64,000 nucleotides of DNA from BQJU01 sp965229635 (GCA_965229635.1 OZ245894.1:8618001-8682000); one strand, 5' to 3'. Shown: positions 17,214-27,032, counted from the first letter of the stretch. Notes: a model not told the origin generated them from the sequence alone. Made by a program: numbers and translations.

Positions 17214-17600
17214 TTATAGTTTCTGGTCTATTTCTTCAAGTTCTACCTCATCGTATTCACCAAACCAGGATTTTAGTTGCTGCCTTGCATTGCCACGCAC
17301 CTCGCCATCGATATAGGCCGAAATGGTCACCAGTCCGAAACTCAGGATGCCAATATCATCGGTATAACCGAGAATGGGGCTGAGGTCCGGAATCGCGTCG
17401 AAGGGGGCCAGGAAATATCCCAGCGTGCCCAATACAATATTTTTAGCCCAAAGGGGCGTTTCCTTGCGTCGATATGCGTAAAACAGCAGCAGTACCATAT
17501 AGACCACTTTCAGGCCTGCCTGGCGGGCGTAGTGGCTTAGTTTTTGCCACAATTTGCCTTCTGAAAAGCGGTTGGTATATTGCTTAATCTTGTCTAACAT
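17214..17600 (-). CDS. YkvA family protein (DUF1232)
   Basis: A 128-residue protein with the DUF1232 signature PLWAKNIVLGTLGYFLAPFD and AIPDLSPILGYTDDIGILSFG, preceded by a membrane helix (VVYMVLLLFYAY). Its function is not known in any bacterium. The open frame extends upstream to 17747, but that part overlaps a low-complexity, hairpin-rich stretch with no protein-like composition, so the ATG at 17600 is preferred. Confidence 0.82.
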   Translation of the reverse strand: MLDKIKQYTNRFSEGKLWQKLSHYARQAGLKVVYMVLLLFYAYRRKETPLWAKNIVLGTLGYFLAPFDAIPDLSPILGYTDDIGILSFGLVTISAYIDGEVRGNARQQLKSWFGEYDEVELEEIDQKL

Positions 17601-17759
17601 CACTTTCAGGTATTGAAGCCCTTCAGGCTTTGGCTTTTTACAGCCCTTTGGGCTTATTGGTTTCCAAAAATAGTCGATTTCTGCACTTAGCCAAGCATTC
17701 CTCACCTTATTTAACAGCTTTAGACGGAAAAATAATGAGTTGGACACCCAATTTTCCGA

Positions 17760-18755
17760 TCAACGCTGCCATTTTTTCGTCAAAAGTTCGTCTACACCAC
17801 CGGCTACTTCCAGGCCTGCATTGCGCCCGGTGCCCGAAAAAATCAGTTTTTCTTTGGCATATAGCTTTACCTCAGCCGTTGATTGCATACTTTCATTGAC
17901 CTTACCTGTCATATTACCCGAAAGGGGCGAAACCAACTCTCCCCCACCCGCCTGATGGGCAATGATTTCCAGTCGGTGCGTTCGGTCTTTAAAGCCGAAT
18001 CTGACGGTGTTATCTTCCAGTTGGGCGTAGCGCTTGGCTCCGGTATAAGTAGCGAAACGATAGAGGCGATCTCCGTAAAGGAACCCCACGATACAACCAA
18101 TAAAATGACTACCGATCCAGGGGATATTGGCCACGGAGGCCATGAGGGAAACGGACCGATCAGCGTCGAAATGGTTCGTTTGTAGCCAAATCCAGGAGCT
18201 GGGGAAGGATTGGCCCCAATCTTTTTCGATGTAGCCTTTTCCACCGGTAAAATCGACCGGTTGGCCATTGACTTCCAGCGTTCCTTCCAGTTGGTGGTTC
18301 ATACTCACCACCCCGTGGTAACACTCCATAAAGGGCACAAAGGAGTACCATCCCATAATGCCCGGTGCCCCCAGCATTTTGGGCCAGGGATAAGGATTTT
18401 TAATTTTTAAATGGCCTTTTAGCTCAGGTAAATGAAGCCGCAGGTCGGTACCAGAGAAGTGGTTATTGGCCAGATCAACGGCAAATTTTTCGCCGGAAGG
18501 CACAAAATCGTCCACCTTAAAGTCGTGGTAGCTGGCTTTTCCCTTTTTTCCATCCAATAATTGGATAAAAGAATGATGCCGCCCATCCAGCCCACGGGAA
18601 ATGCCGGGTATAATGGCAAAGACGTATTGCTCAGTGGGATCAACAATCTTGAAGTACCAGCCCTCGAAATAATTTTGGGTTTTCCCCCAACCGTGGTACA
18701 TATCGGGATTCCAGAGGGCGCGCCAGCGGTGTTGCAGGTTTTGAAAATTGGCCAA
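17760..18755 (-). CDS. Tocopherol cyclase-like family protein
   Basis: A 331-residue soluble protein with the features of the tocopherol cyclase-like/lipocalin-type family: W-x-P-x-x-YHGWGKTQNYFEGWYFK at the start, PGIS-x-G-x-DGRHHSFIQLLDG, the central WYSFVPFMECYHGVVSM, and GKGYIEKDWGQSFPSSWIW. Plant members cyclise tocopherol precursors; bacterial relatives are mostly uncharacterised. There is no ATG in the right place: the open frame starts at TTG 18755, so the true start may differ. It may be co-transcribed downstream of mnmG (gap 171 bp). Confidence 0.78.
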   Translation of the reverse strand: MANFQNLQHRWRALWNPDMYHGWGKTQNYFEGWYFKIVDPTEQYVFAIIPGISRGLDGRHHSFIQLLDGKKGKASYHDFKVDDFVPSGEKFAVDLANNHFSGTDLRLHLPELKGHLKIKNPYPWPKMLGAPGIMGWYSFVPFMECYHGVVSMNHQLEGTLEVNGQPVDFTGGKGYIEKDWGQSFPSSWIWLQTNHFDADRSVSLMASVANIPWIGSHFIGCIVGFLYGDRLYRFATYTGAKRYAQLEDNTVRFGFKDRTHRLEIIAHQAGGGELVSPLSGNMTGKVNESMQSTAEVKLYAKEKLIFSGTGRNAGLEVAGGVDELLTKKWQR

Positions 18756-18926
18756 GGCAAATGGGTTTTGATCACCAGGGAAAGATACGGAATAGAACCG
18801 AATCGTTTTTACGAAGCTAAGCCAGCTTTCACTTTTTGATCTCCTGATCGAGGGCCATTTTCAAGCTTTTGGGCATTTCCTGATTCAGGTTTTGGCGACA
18901 GATTTGTGGCTCATCTTCGTCCGGGT

Positions 18927-20792
18927 TTATCGACCCATGTGCACCAGCAAAACGGAAATATCCGCCGGAGAAACGCCACTAATCCGACTGGCCTGACCGA
19001 TGGTGCGCGGCTTGATGCGGGCCAATTTCTCACGTGCTTCTTTTGACAGGGAGACCAATTGATTGTAATCAAAATCGGAATGTAGGTTTACTTCTTCCAG
19101 GCGGTTCATCTTGTCGACCATTTCCTGTTCTTTCTGGATGTAGCCTTCGTATTTGAGGTTGATTTCTGCCAGTTCGATAAATTCATCACTGTAAGCTTGT
19201 AAAAACTGGTCTACTTCCGGCAATACGGCACGCAGGTCGGCAATGCCGATGTGGGGGCGCAGCATCACGCCTTTGAGCTTGACTTTTTGTTTGAGGGGAG
19301 CGGAGTTTTTACTAGCCAAGAATGCATTCAGTTCGTCGGGGCCTACGCTATAATCCTCGAGGAAGCGCTCTACCGCTTTGGCGGCTTCCACTTTATCGTT
19401 AACGCGCGCGATGCGCTCTTCCATGCCGCGAATGCCCAGCGCATGGGCCAGTGGCGTGAGGCGCACATCAGCATTGTCCTGCCGCAGCAGAATGCGGTAT
19501 TCGGCGCGGGAGGTAAACATGCGGTACGGCTCTTTGGTGCCTTTATTGACCAGATCGTCGATCAGCACACCGATGTAGGCTTCGGAGCGCTTCAGGATGA
19601 ACGGTGCCTGCTCATTGATGGCCAGGTGAGCGTTGATGCCCGCCATCAGCCCCTGACAGGCGGCCTCTTCGTAGCCCGTGGTGCCATTGATTTGTCCGGC
19701 AAAAAACAAGCCTTTCACCAGGTGGGTTTCCAGAGATGGCTGCAGCTGGGTCGGCGGGAAGAAATCGTATTCGATGGCATAACCGGGGCGGAACATTTTC
19801 ATATTTTCAAAACCCGGGACTTGTCGCAGCGCTTTGTATTGCACATCTTCGGGCAGGGAGGATGAAAAGCCGTTGACGTAAATTTCGCAGGTATTCCAGC
19901 CTTCTGGTTCCACAAACAGCTGATGCCGGTCCCGATCCGCAAAACGATCAATCTTATCTTCAATGGATGGGCAATAGCGCGGCCCAAGCCCCCGGATGCG
20001 TCCGTTGAACATGGGCGAACGATCAAAGCCGGTGCGCAGCAGATCGTGTACCTCCGGATTGGTATACGCGATATGGCATGGCAACTGGCGTTCCGGTTTT
20101 GGTGTATCGGTATAGGAAAATTTACCAGGATCTTCATCGCCCGGCTGGAGTTCCATCAGGTCCCAGTTGAGGGTGCGGCCATCTACGCGTGGCGGGGTTC
20201 CTGTCTTCATACGACCAGATTCGAAGCCGAGTTCCACGAGCTGCTCCGTAATGCCTTTCGCCGCCTTTTCTCCTGCACGACCACCACCAAATTGCTTTTC
20301 ACCGATATGGATGAGCCCGTTGAGGAAGGTGCCGTTGGTTAGCACTACCGATTTGCTTTCAATTTCCAGTCCGATGCCGGTGCGCACACCTTTGGCGCGG
20401 CCGTCTTTTACTACGATGCCGGTGATCATTTCCTGCCAAAAGTCGATATTGGGATGGGCTTCCAGCATTTCCCGCCACTTGGTGGCAAACAACATACGAT
20501 CACTTTGTGCGCGTGGGCTCCACATGGCGGGACCTTTGGAGCGGTTGAGCATCCGGAATTGCACCATGGTATGATCGGTCACAATGCCCGAGTATCCACC
20601 CAGCGCATCCACCTCACGAACGATCTGGCCCTTCGCCACACCTCCCATCGCCGGATTGCAGGACATCTGCGCGATGGTGTTCATATTCATGGTGGCCAAA
20701 AGTACTTTTGACCCCATATTCGCTGCCGCCACTGCCGCCTCACAACCGGCATGACCGGCGCCTACCACTATGACATCGTATGTTGGAAACAT
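18927..20792 (-). CDS. mnmG: tRNA uridine-5-carboxymethylaminomethyl modification enzyme MnmG
   Basis: A 621-residue FAD protein. Residues 6-20 carry the dinucleotide-binding motif VVGAGHAGCEAAVAA, followed by MSCNPAMGGVAKG and the GidA signatures (GRMKTGTPPRVDG and GQINGTTGYEEAACQG). With MnmE it modifies the wobble uridine of several tRNAs in the cytosol. The length is normal. A TAATTTTG -7 box lies 33 bp before the start. A 33-codon open frame continues past the stop in another frame but has no start. Confidence 0.96.
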   Translation of the reverse strand: MFPTYDVIVVGAGHAGCEAAVAAANMGSKVLLATMNMNTIAQMSCNPAMGGVAKGQIVREVDALGGYSGIVTDHTMVQFRMLNRSKGPAMWSPRAQSDRMLFATKWREMLEAHPNIDFWQEMITGIVVKDGRAKGVRTGIGLEIESKSVVLTNGTFLNGLIHIGEKQFGGGRAGEKAAKGITEQLVELGFESGRMKTGTPPRVDGRTLNWDLMELQPGDEDPGKFSYTDTPKPERQLPCHIAYTNPEVHDLLRTGFDRSPMFNGRIRGLGPRYCPSIEDKIDRFADRDRHQLFVEPEGWNTCEIYVNGFSSSLPEDVQYKALRQVPGFENMKMFRPGYAIEYDFFPPTQLQPSLETHLVKGLFFAGQINGTTGYEEAACQGLMAGINAHLAINEQAPFILKRSEAYIGVLIDDLVNKGTKEPYRMFTSRAEYRILLRQDNADVRLTPLAHALGIRGMEERIARVNDKVEAAKAVERFLEDYSVGPDELNAFLASKNSAPLKQKVKLKGVMLRPHIGIADLRAVLPEVDQFLQAYSDEFIELAEINLKYEGYIQKEQEMVDKMNRLEEVNLHSDFDYNQLVSLSKEAREKLARIKPRTIGQASRISGVSPADISVLLVHMGR

Positions 20793-21362
20793 GTTAACTC
20801 TTCGGTTTCAATCTAAAAAGGAGGCAAAATTACGCATTTTTTAGATCAATTGCCTGGTTTTTGTGTTGAGTGAAAGTTGACAACTTTCAACATCCTGCGT
20901 TAACAACTTTCATCATCTTGTGGTTGAGTGAAATTTATTTCACCTTACTTTTGCAAAAAGTAAAAATAGCCGCTCACCTTCCAAGTTTTTGGAAACTTTG
21001 AAGTAGGCTAGCCGCTCGTTATCTGAAACTGAACCGGAGGTTTTTAAAGGTCCGCGACTTGGAAAAACAGGGATTTTAATTTTTATTTGAGACACATAAG
21101 AAGAAGCAAATACGAGAAGGACCGCCTGTTTGGTAATGAGTTTGAACCACACTTCAGTCTCGCAAAAGGGAAACCCAAAGAGTCGGGAAAATGAACAAAG
21201 AACACAAAAGGAAGATTAGAGAAAATCCGTCGGATTTTCTCTAATGACTTCACTATTAAATTCTTATGTGTCTAATGTGGTTTATTTAAAGTCAACATCA
21301 TGCCAGCACTTTTGTTATCTTTTGTCTCTTTTGTGGTTTAAAAAAATCAAATGTGGTAGAAC
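20793..21362. other. Intergenic region with palindromes
   Basis: 570 bp without a supported gene. It holds a -7 box TAATTTTG for mnmG (minus strand, 20825-20832), a perfect palindrome at 20871-20889 (TGAAAGTTG-A-CAACTTTCA) and copy 2 of the TGAAA/TTTCA repeat (20922-20947). The stretch from 21290 to 21315 reads AGTCAACATCATG...ACTTTTG, which resembles 901-927 near the other palindrome copy. The open frames here are AT-rich and short. Confidence 0.5.
20871..20947 (+). repeat. TGAAA/TTTCA palindromic repeat, copy 2, with a sister palindrome
   Basis: GTGAAAT (20928-20934) and ATTTCAC (20937-20943) form a palindrome whose flanks match 426-451. A second palindrome with the same TGAAA/TTTCA ends lies 40 bp upstream at 20871-20889. 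The role is unknown. Confidence 0.6.
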
Positions 21363-23414
21363 CTACAACGCACTCGCCAACTCAATCACCATATTCTGGG
21401 CCGGGACATCCACCCTAACCAGCTTATTGCGGCCATCGGCAGTGAGGTAGAGGTTGTTGTCGACCTTACCGCCGGTGAGGGTGATTTTGTAGACCTCCAG
21501 AGCTACGCCCTTCAGGTCGATGGTCATGCGGTCGGCGACTTTTAGTTTCATGTTCCAGATTTCGGCGGAGGAAAAGGCAAATACATCCAAGAGATACTCC
21601 TTCCCCAGCGATAAGGGTAATCCCTCTACCAGCCCAAATACCGCTCCACGGCCCATCAGGGTTTGGTGGTGGGTAGTGTCGATGGGAATCTGGCGCTCGC
21701 CGTCCTGGCCTTTGACCACATAATTGCCACGCACATGCTGGTCATTGATCCATTGCAATTGTCCAGCCATACCGCCCTGCTGGGTTGTCATTTGTATTTC
21801 GGTGGATTGCATCGACAGCTGTTTGGCGTCAAGCTCCATGTGCATCGTTTCACGCACCAGGCCAGTAAGCTCGGAGGTGTCGTAGATTACCAGGCGATCA
21901 TCTATCCATTGCTTATGGTAAATCATGCTACCCGACACCTTGCCTTCCCAGATGATGTGGAAGGTATCCAGGCTATTGGTGAGGCGCTCCTTTTCGATGA
22001 GGCTTTGCCAGTCGATCGCCTTGGTGGTAGCCGCAGCGATGGGCTGCTCCAGTTTGCTCTGAATCCACTGATGGGTATGAGTGACGATATCGTAATTGAA
22101 CTGGTTTTGCACCAATTGGCGATAAGCCGGAGTGGAACGAACTTTCGCACCTTCTTCCATGGAACCCACCCGGATCATGCTGTGGTCGGTTTCCGGAATC
22201 AATTGGAAGGTACCGTAGCCGGGATGGTAATGATTGACCAGCCGCACGATCTCCTTTTGGGAAACGTCGTTGACTGCCTCCAGGTCGGCGCCGCCGTAGA
22301 GGGACAGGACGTGGCTGCGCGTCTTTGACCAGGCTTCGGAAAGAGGGTGCTCCGCTATTTCTCTCCAGAAATTCTCGTGACGATACAGGATTTGATTGTC
22401 GCCATCAAAGGCAAAATCCCGTTCCAGAATGGTGCGATAGGCTGGATTTTTCACCAATTCCTTACTGGATTTACCTTCGTAATAATGTTCATAAAGCAGT
22501 GCGTAAAGTGTGCGTAAATCCCGTTCGGTTTCCACGTAGTCGTGGCCCAAAAGCGGATTCTGGTACCGGACCATTTTCAGCAAATATTCCGGCCACAGCT
22601 CGTGGGTGATGCCGTAGATCACCACGCCTTTGGGCTGAACTTCCCGAGCGATTAGCGGAGCATAAAGTCCTCCCATGGAATGTCCCCAGATGAAGACATT
22701 CTCCGTATCAATGAAATCATACTTTTTGAGTTGATCATAAGCCACCCGGTAGGCTTCCAGCTCGTTGTCAAAGCCCAATTGCTGACAATCGCCGGTATTT
22801 TCGTTATCGCCGATACCGGGTTTTTCCATGCGGAAAATGGCATAGCCCAGGTTGCTGAGGCTGTCTATCAATTTCCGGTAAGGGTGGATTGGGGATAGGT
22901 TGTCTACGCTGGAACAAGTATAGCCTGGGATGAAAAAAATCGTCGGGTGTTTACCTGTCGAATGGGGCTTGTTGATGATCAATCGAATTTTGCCTTCCTT
23001 GTAGGTCATTTGATCATAAATCACCTCGGCATTTTCGGCCTGCTCAAAGGGGATAGGGACCACCTTACCGGTGAGCATCATTTCCTCTCCATTGCGCCAC
23101 ACAACCATACTCATCGGGTCGCTGTCGCGCATATCATTACGGACGGTGAGCAGGTCGTCCATTGACTCGATGGTCTTTTTGTTAATTTGCAGGATCACAT
23201 CGCCGGTCTGACCACCCATGGCGGCCATGGTCGTGTTGGGGAATACCTGATTGATGAGAATGCCGGTGGGTTGGGCCATACCTTTTTCGGTGGCGAGTTC
23301 GGCTGTCAAAGGAGCCGGTGCGATGCCAAAGGTGCCTTTACGGCGCAATTCCTGAGCCTGGACGCACAGCATTACCATCGCCAGGATAAGCGTTGAAACA
23401 GTTCGGATGATCAT
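21363..23414 (-). CDS. Exported alpha/beta hydrolase with N-terminal PDZ domain
   Basis: A 683-residue protein with a signal peptide (ends near VQAQ), a PDZ-like domain at about residues 40-105 (GILINQVFPNTTMAAMGGQTGD, ILQINKKTIESMDDL), and an alpha/beta hydrolase domain. The hydrolase part shows FFIPGYTCSS, MEKPGIGDNENTGDC and the nucleophile elbow WGHSMGG near residue 245. A C-terminal domain of about 200 residues is rich in strands. It is probably a periplasmic serine hydrolase or peptidase. The PDZ-hydrolase arrangement suggests regulated access to the active site. The substrate is unknown. Confidence 0.82.
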   Translation of the reverse strand: MIIRTVSTLILAMVMLCVQAQELRRKGTFGIAPAPLTAELATEKGMAQPTGILINQVFPNTTMAAMGGQTGDVILQINKKTIESMDDLLTVRNDMRDSDPMSMVVWRNGEEMMLTGKVVPIPFEQAENAEVIYDQMTYKEGKIRLIINKPHSTGKHPTIFFIPGYTCSSVDNLSPIHPYRKLIDSLSNLGYAIFRMEKPGIGDNENTGDCQQLGFDNELEAYRVAYDQLKKYDFIDTENVFIWGHSMGGLYAPLIAREVQPKGVVIYGITHELWPEYLLKMVRYQNPLLGHDYVETERDLRTLYALLYEHYYEGKSSKELVKNPAYRTILERDFAFDGDNQILYRHENFWREIAEHPLSEAWSKTRSHVLSLYGGADLEAVNDVSQKEIVRLVNHYHPGYGTFQLIPETDHSMIRVGSMEEGAKVRSTPAYRQLVQNQFNYDIVTHTHQWIQSKLEQPIAAATTKAIDWQSLIEKERLTNSLDTFHIIWEGKVSGSMIYHKQWIDDRLVIYDTSELTGLVRETMHMELDAKQLSMQSTEIQMTTQQGGMAGQLQWINDQHVRGNYVVKGQDGERQIPIDTTHHQTLMGRGAVFGLVEGLPLSLGKEYLLDVFAFSSAEIWNMKLKVADRMTIDLKGVALEVYKITLTGGKVDNNLYLTADGRNKLVRVDVPAQNMVIELASAL

Positions 23415-23484
23415 AGAAAAGTCTTTTTACCTAATTTCACTCCAACAAAGTTAGTCGCAACGCTTTTCCCAAAAGGGGCAAATA

Positions 23485-23514
23485 TTGCCAATACCGATGC
23501 ATTTACTAATTTCG
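23485..23514 (+). promoter_or_regulatory. Candidate promoter of the TRIC-type channel gene
   Basis: TTG, 19 bp, TAATTTCG: a near-consensus Bacteroidetes promoter that would start transcription about 10 bp before the ATG at 23531. Confidence 0.4.
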
Positions 23515-23530
23515 CTTTCGCAAATGCGAT

Positions 23531-24166
23531 ATGCCTATGGACCTCGATAATCTGCCTATTCTCTACAGTCTTGACCTGATCGGGACGCTGGTGTTTGCCA
23601 TAAGTGGAACGCTGACGGCTATGGACAAACAATTTGATATTTTCGGAGCCTTTGTCATTGCTTTTGTGACGGCGGTAGGCGGCGGCACGATTCGGGACAT
23701 TCTGATTGGCAGTCAGCCGGTGGGATGGATGCAGGACCTCAATTACCTGACGGCTATCGTGCTGGGAGTGGCTTTTGCTTACCTTTTGCAACGAATGATT
23801 CAGTACCTGCGGCGCACCTTCTTTCTGTTCGATACCATCGGGATCGGCATTTTCACCGTATTGGGATTACAAAAGACGCTGACCTTTGGTGTATCACCCA
23901 TTATAGCCATTATGATGGGCACTGTTTCGGCCGTGTTTGGTGGGGTGTTGCGCGATAATCTGAGCAACGAAATTCCGTTGATTTTCCGTAAGGAGGTTTA
24001 CGCCACGGCTTGTCTGGCGGGAGGGATTATTTATGTCCTATTGATGAAAATCGGGGTTGATAAGGAATTAAATACCTTTCTGACCATCCTGTTTATCATT
24101 ACCCTTCGCATTTTGGCGGTGCGGTTTCATTGGTCGTTGCCGGTCATTCAGCGAAAGCTGAAATAG
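23531..24166 (+). CDS. TRIC-type cation channel family protein (UPF0126/YadS-like)
   Basis: A 211-residue membrane protein with six to seven helices and two copies of the UPF0126 repeat, each with a conserved glycine-rich turn: FAISGTLTAMDKQFDIFGAF, then VTAVGGGTIRDILIG, and in the second half IGIFTVLGLQKTL, then GTVSAVFGGVLRDNLSNEIP. Prokaryotic TRIC homologues form trimeric K+ channels; that function is inferred from the family. It is divergent from the PDZ-hydrolase gene. ATG at 23531 or 23537 are both possible. Confidence 0.9.
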   Translation: MPMDLDNLPILYSLDLIGTLVFAISGTLTAMDKQFDIFGAFVIAFVTAVGGGTIRDILIGSQPVGWMQDLNYLTAIVLGVAFAYLLQRMIQYLRRTFFLFDTIGIGIFTVLGLQKTLTFGVSPIIAIMMGTVSAVFGGVLRDNLSNEIPLIFRKEVYATACLAGGIIYVLLMKIGVDKELNTFLTILFIITLRILAVRFHWSLPVIQRKLK

Positions 24167-24296
24167 AAAACATAAGATATTGTTCTTTCGAAACAGTGGG
24201 ACAAGGAATAAATCAACTAATCTTCTCAATTCCTGGTCAACTAATCGGGCTTGGCAACTGTTTTCCCTCCGAACTTAAGACCATTAACACCACACC

Positions 24297-25337
24297 ATGA
24301 GGTCCAAACAATTTGGCGGCAAAGTCACCGCAGCACTGATTGAACAATACCAAAAATCGCCCAACTGGCAGAATGGCAGTTTCCAAAACCTGGAAGAAAC
24401 CAGTATGGCCACCAGCATCTGGAAAATGCCGAGCATTATTTACAAACAGCTCTCCAATACCGCTGGTCGAACGCCAGACTCGCCACTGCCGATTGTTCCC
24501 TTTGACAAGGAAAGCTTCCTGGCTCCTGCCGACAAAGCCCGCCTGATCTGGTACGGCCATTCGGTGGTGCTGATGCGCATCAAGGAACAAACCATCCTGA
24601 TTGATCCGATGTTGGGCCCCGATACCACGCCGATTGCCCCCTTTGCTTCCAAGCGTTTTTCCGAAAACACCCTCGATTTGATCGATGATTTTCCGGATAT
24701 CGATCTGTTGATCCTCACGCACGATCACTACGATCACCTGGACTATGCCAGTATGCAAAAACTGCAATTCAAAGCCAAAAAATACTTTGTGGCAATGGGT
24801 ATGAAAAGGCACCTGGTATACTGGGGCGTTGACCCGGATTTGATCACCGAATTTGACTGGTGGGACAACCAATCCTTCGCCGATATCAGCATCACCTTCA
24901 CGCCTACCCGACATTTTTCCGGACGCGGGCTCACCGACCGCCAAAAATGCCTTTGGGGTGGCTGGGCATTCAAAACCGAAAATGAAAATATCTGGTTTAG
25001 TGGCGATGGCGGCTACGGAAAACACTTCCCGGAAGTGGGCAAGCGACTCGGCCCTTTTGATTTTGCCTTTATGGAATGTGGCCAGTACAACGATGACTGG
25101 CACCCCATTCACCTCTTCCCTCACGAGAGTGTGCAGGCCGCCATTGATGCCGGTGCCAGGAAGGCCATGCCGGTGCATTGGGCCGGTTTTGCCCTATCGT
25201 ACCAACATACCTGGAAAGAGCCGGTGGAAGACTTTGTAAAGGCCGCCCTTGAGCATGATTTCGCCTATCTCACGCCCGCTTTGGGACAACCGTTTGATGC
25301 GGCTTCGGTGATGCAGGAGAAATGGTGGGAAGGGTAA
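24297..25337 (+). CDS. MBL-fold metallohydrolase, NAPE-PLD-like
   Basis: A 346-residue metallo-beta-lactamase-fold protein. The zinc site is seen in LTHDHYDHLDYASM (near residue 142), with later ligands in TRHFSGR, WFSGDGGYG and PVHWAGFALS. The order W-x-GH-x-x-x-LMRIKEQTILIDP-x-x and the H-x-x-PE-x-x-x-A spacing match the NAPE-hydrolysing phospholipase D-like branch, in which bacterial members probably act on lipid or phosphodiester substrates. There is no signal peptide, so it is cytosolic or membrane-peripheral. It is convergent with the lipoprotein at 25349. Confidence 0.86.
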   Translation: MRSKQFGGKVTAALIEQYQKSPNWQNGSFQNLEETSMATSIWKMPSIIYKQLSNTAGRTPDSPLPIVPFDKESFLAPADKARLIWYGHSVVLMRIKEQTILIDPMLGPDTTPIAPFASKRFSENTLDLIDDFPDIDLLILTHDHYDHLDYASMQKLQFKAKKYFVAMGMKRHLVYWGVDPDLITEFDWWDNQSFADISITFTPTRHFSGRGLTDRQKCLWGGWAFKTENENIWFSGDGGYGKHFPEVGKRLGPFDFAFMECGQYNDDWHPIHLFPHESVQAAIDAGARKAMPVHWAGFALSYQHTWKEPVEDFVKAALEHDFAYLTPALGQPFDAASVMQEKWWEG

Positions 25338-25348
25338 GGCCTATCTAT

Positions 25349-26365
25349 TTATTCTCCTGCAAGATTCAGCAGTGTGCCCGAATCCTCCAATGTGACTTCA
25401 TTGAGCAAAATCCCATCTTCCAATGAAATACTGTACAGGGTATTCGTCGGATTTTCGATAGAGCTGCTTCCTCCCCGACAGATATAAGTATTGCTGGCCG
25501 TATGGATGGTTTGCAGGTAGAGCGACAGATTGTCTATGGCCAAACCAGTAGTGGATTTCTCCTGTATGGACATAGCCCCGCTGGACACTTTCAATTCCAT
25601 CAGACGAAACCCTTCTGTTCCACCCGGTATTTTCAGGAAGTAAAAGCGGTCTTCATTGGGATATTTTACAAAACCAAATGCCCCTTCAATTTCTTGCTGA
25701 TCAAGAATGGAAGCGGTTTCCTGATCAAATAAGATCAGTTTGGTCATCCCCGCGCTGGAAGCTGCGTCCTGGATAAATAGCAGGTCGTCACCTTGATTGA
25801 CGTAAAGGACTGCCCTGGGCGTATAGTCATTAGGGAAGATGCTGTCGTTAAAAATTTGATTGACTTTGCTATTGGTCAGATCAATCCGCCAGATGGATTT
25901 ATCGGTGTCAATCAAGTGGATTTCATCTTCTGAAATGCCAAAAGACATATACTGGGCAGATATCACCTTTTCATCTGGGATATTTTCATCCAGGAGTGGA
26001 ATGTCAAAATAGCCGAAGGCATCAAGGTCTTGAAAGAAAAGCCTGGGCAAAAAGGAAATATCATCGATAAATAGCCTTTCCTTACCGGAAAAGCCAATCA
26101 GATTGGTGGTGCCAATGGGTAGAGAAATCCCACCTGAGCCCCTGCGTGTTTCGGGGATTGTATCAAACAAACCCGATATTGGATCAATGACCACCTCGTA
26201 TTCTCCCGCGCCATAAAACTGAACCTTCCCGTAGATGTGTTTGTCGGGATTGTAAGGCAAGACGGTAGGATCAAGGTTGTCCTTTTTGCAGGAGCTGACG
26301 ACCATAATGATGAATAAAATAAGTACAGAGAGTGCTTTCGCAAATAGTTGATTCTGAAAAGTCAT
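25349..26365 (-). CDS. Hypothetical lipoprotein
   Basis: A 338-residue protein with a lipoprotein signal (LSVLILFIIMVVSSCKKDN, lipobox Cys near residue 26). The rest is a strand-rich soluble domain with repeated patterns such as DLLFIQDAAS and LYSISLEDG, which look like blades of a beta-propeller, but I do not recognise the family. It is expected at the membrane facing the periplasm or outside. No neighbour explains it; the next two genes on the same strand are also lipoproteins but unrelated in sequence. Confidence 0.6.
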   Translation of the reverse strand: MTFQNQLFAKALSVLILFIIMVVSSCKKDNLDPTVLPYNPDKHIYGKVQFYGAGEYEVVIDPISGLFDTIPETRRGSGGISLPIGTTNLIGFSGKERLFIDDISFLPRLFFQDLDAFGYFDIPLLDENIPDEKVISAQYMSFGISEDEIHLIDTDKSIWRIDLTNSKVNQIFNDSIFPNDYTPRAVLYVNQGDDLLFIQDAASSAGMTKLILFDQETASILDQQEIEGAFGFVKYPNEDRFYFLKIPGGTEGFRLMELKVSSGAMSIQEKSTTGLAIDNLSLYLQTIHTASNTYICRGGSSSIENPTNTLYSISLEDGILLNEVTLEDSGTLLNLAGE

Positions 26366-26509
26366 AAAGTGGTGCGGTTTTGAGTTTTATTGCCATGGTT
26401 TGCAATGGCGTCACTAATTCAAAAATATTCCTTCGTCCTTTTTGGTTCATGGAGGTAGGTTCATTGATTATTACCCACTTTGGCTATTTAGCCCCCAAAA
26501 GAAAACGAA

Positions 26510-26983
26510 TTATTCCATCAAACTCGCCGACTGCCCACAAAGCAATTTCCATCCACCTTGCCTTTTAATCACCGTACCCGACTCGATCAGGTGTACCTTG
26601 CTGGTTACTCCTGCGGTATCGATCATATACCCGCTCACCACTCCGGTGTAGGTGGCGATGGTGTTGGACAGGGGAAAGATTTGCAGTGTCTCCCAATCAA
26701 AGCTGGCTTCCTTAACGGAATGAGCGCTCTGTCTCAGGATGGTTTCCACCGAATCAGAGGTCAATGCTGAGGTATAACCCGGCGGCACCCAGTAGAAGTC
26801 GTCGGAATGATCGAGGTAGGGAAATTCGGCTGCAAAGCCGTCCTTTTTGATGTCGCGGTGGTAATTGGAGAACATTTCTTTGACTTCTTGGGTGATTTGG
26901 GCTTTATCGAAAGCAGTTTCAGGTTCACTTTGGGTACAGGAATAGACGAGGAAGAGGATGAACAGCGTGGATAATTTTTTCAT
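26510..26983 (-). CDS. SnoaL/NTF2-like lipoprotein
   Basis: A 157-residue protein with a lipoprotein signal (MKKLSTLFILFLVYSCTQ). The rest matches the NTF2-like/SnoaL fold in size and pattern: an N-terminal helix (ITQEVKEMFSNYHRDIKKDG), then strands ending GTVIKRQGGWKLLCGQSASL, which resembles the closing W-x-x strand of DUF4440-type proteins. No catalytic residues can be assigned. It may bind a small ligand in the periplasm. Confidence 0.72.
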   Translation of the reverse strand: MKKLSTLFILFLVYSCTQSEPETAFDKAQITQEVKEMFSNYHRDIKKDGFAAEFPYLDHSDDFYWVPPGYTSALTSDSVETILRQSAHSVKEASFDWETLQIFPLSNTIATYTGVVSGYMIDTAGVTSKVHLIESGTVIKRQGGWKLLCGQSASLME

Positions 26984-27032
26984 TGTGGTTGTGGTATTAT
27001 AAAATTTTAGAATCTTTATTCCTTCGGTTACC

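Noticed and set aside
17601..17747. N-terminal extension of the DUF1232 protein
   Set aside because: It runs through short inverted repeats and has no resemblance to the family; the ATG at 17600 fits the family start.
18840..18926. A small open frame following mnmG (ends DQEIKK)
   Set aside because: It looks protein-like, but there is no start codon in frame after the mnmG stop and no ribosome-binding site.
20940..21152. Short minus-strand open frame in the gap upstream of mnmG
   Set aside because: It overlaps palindromes, has no recognised domain and no promoter.
24237..25178. A 313-codon open frame antisense to the MBL-fold gene
   Set aside because: It mirrors a well-supported gene, has no recognised motif, and its composition (Gly/His/Val-rich) is what antisense reading produces.
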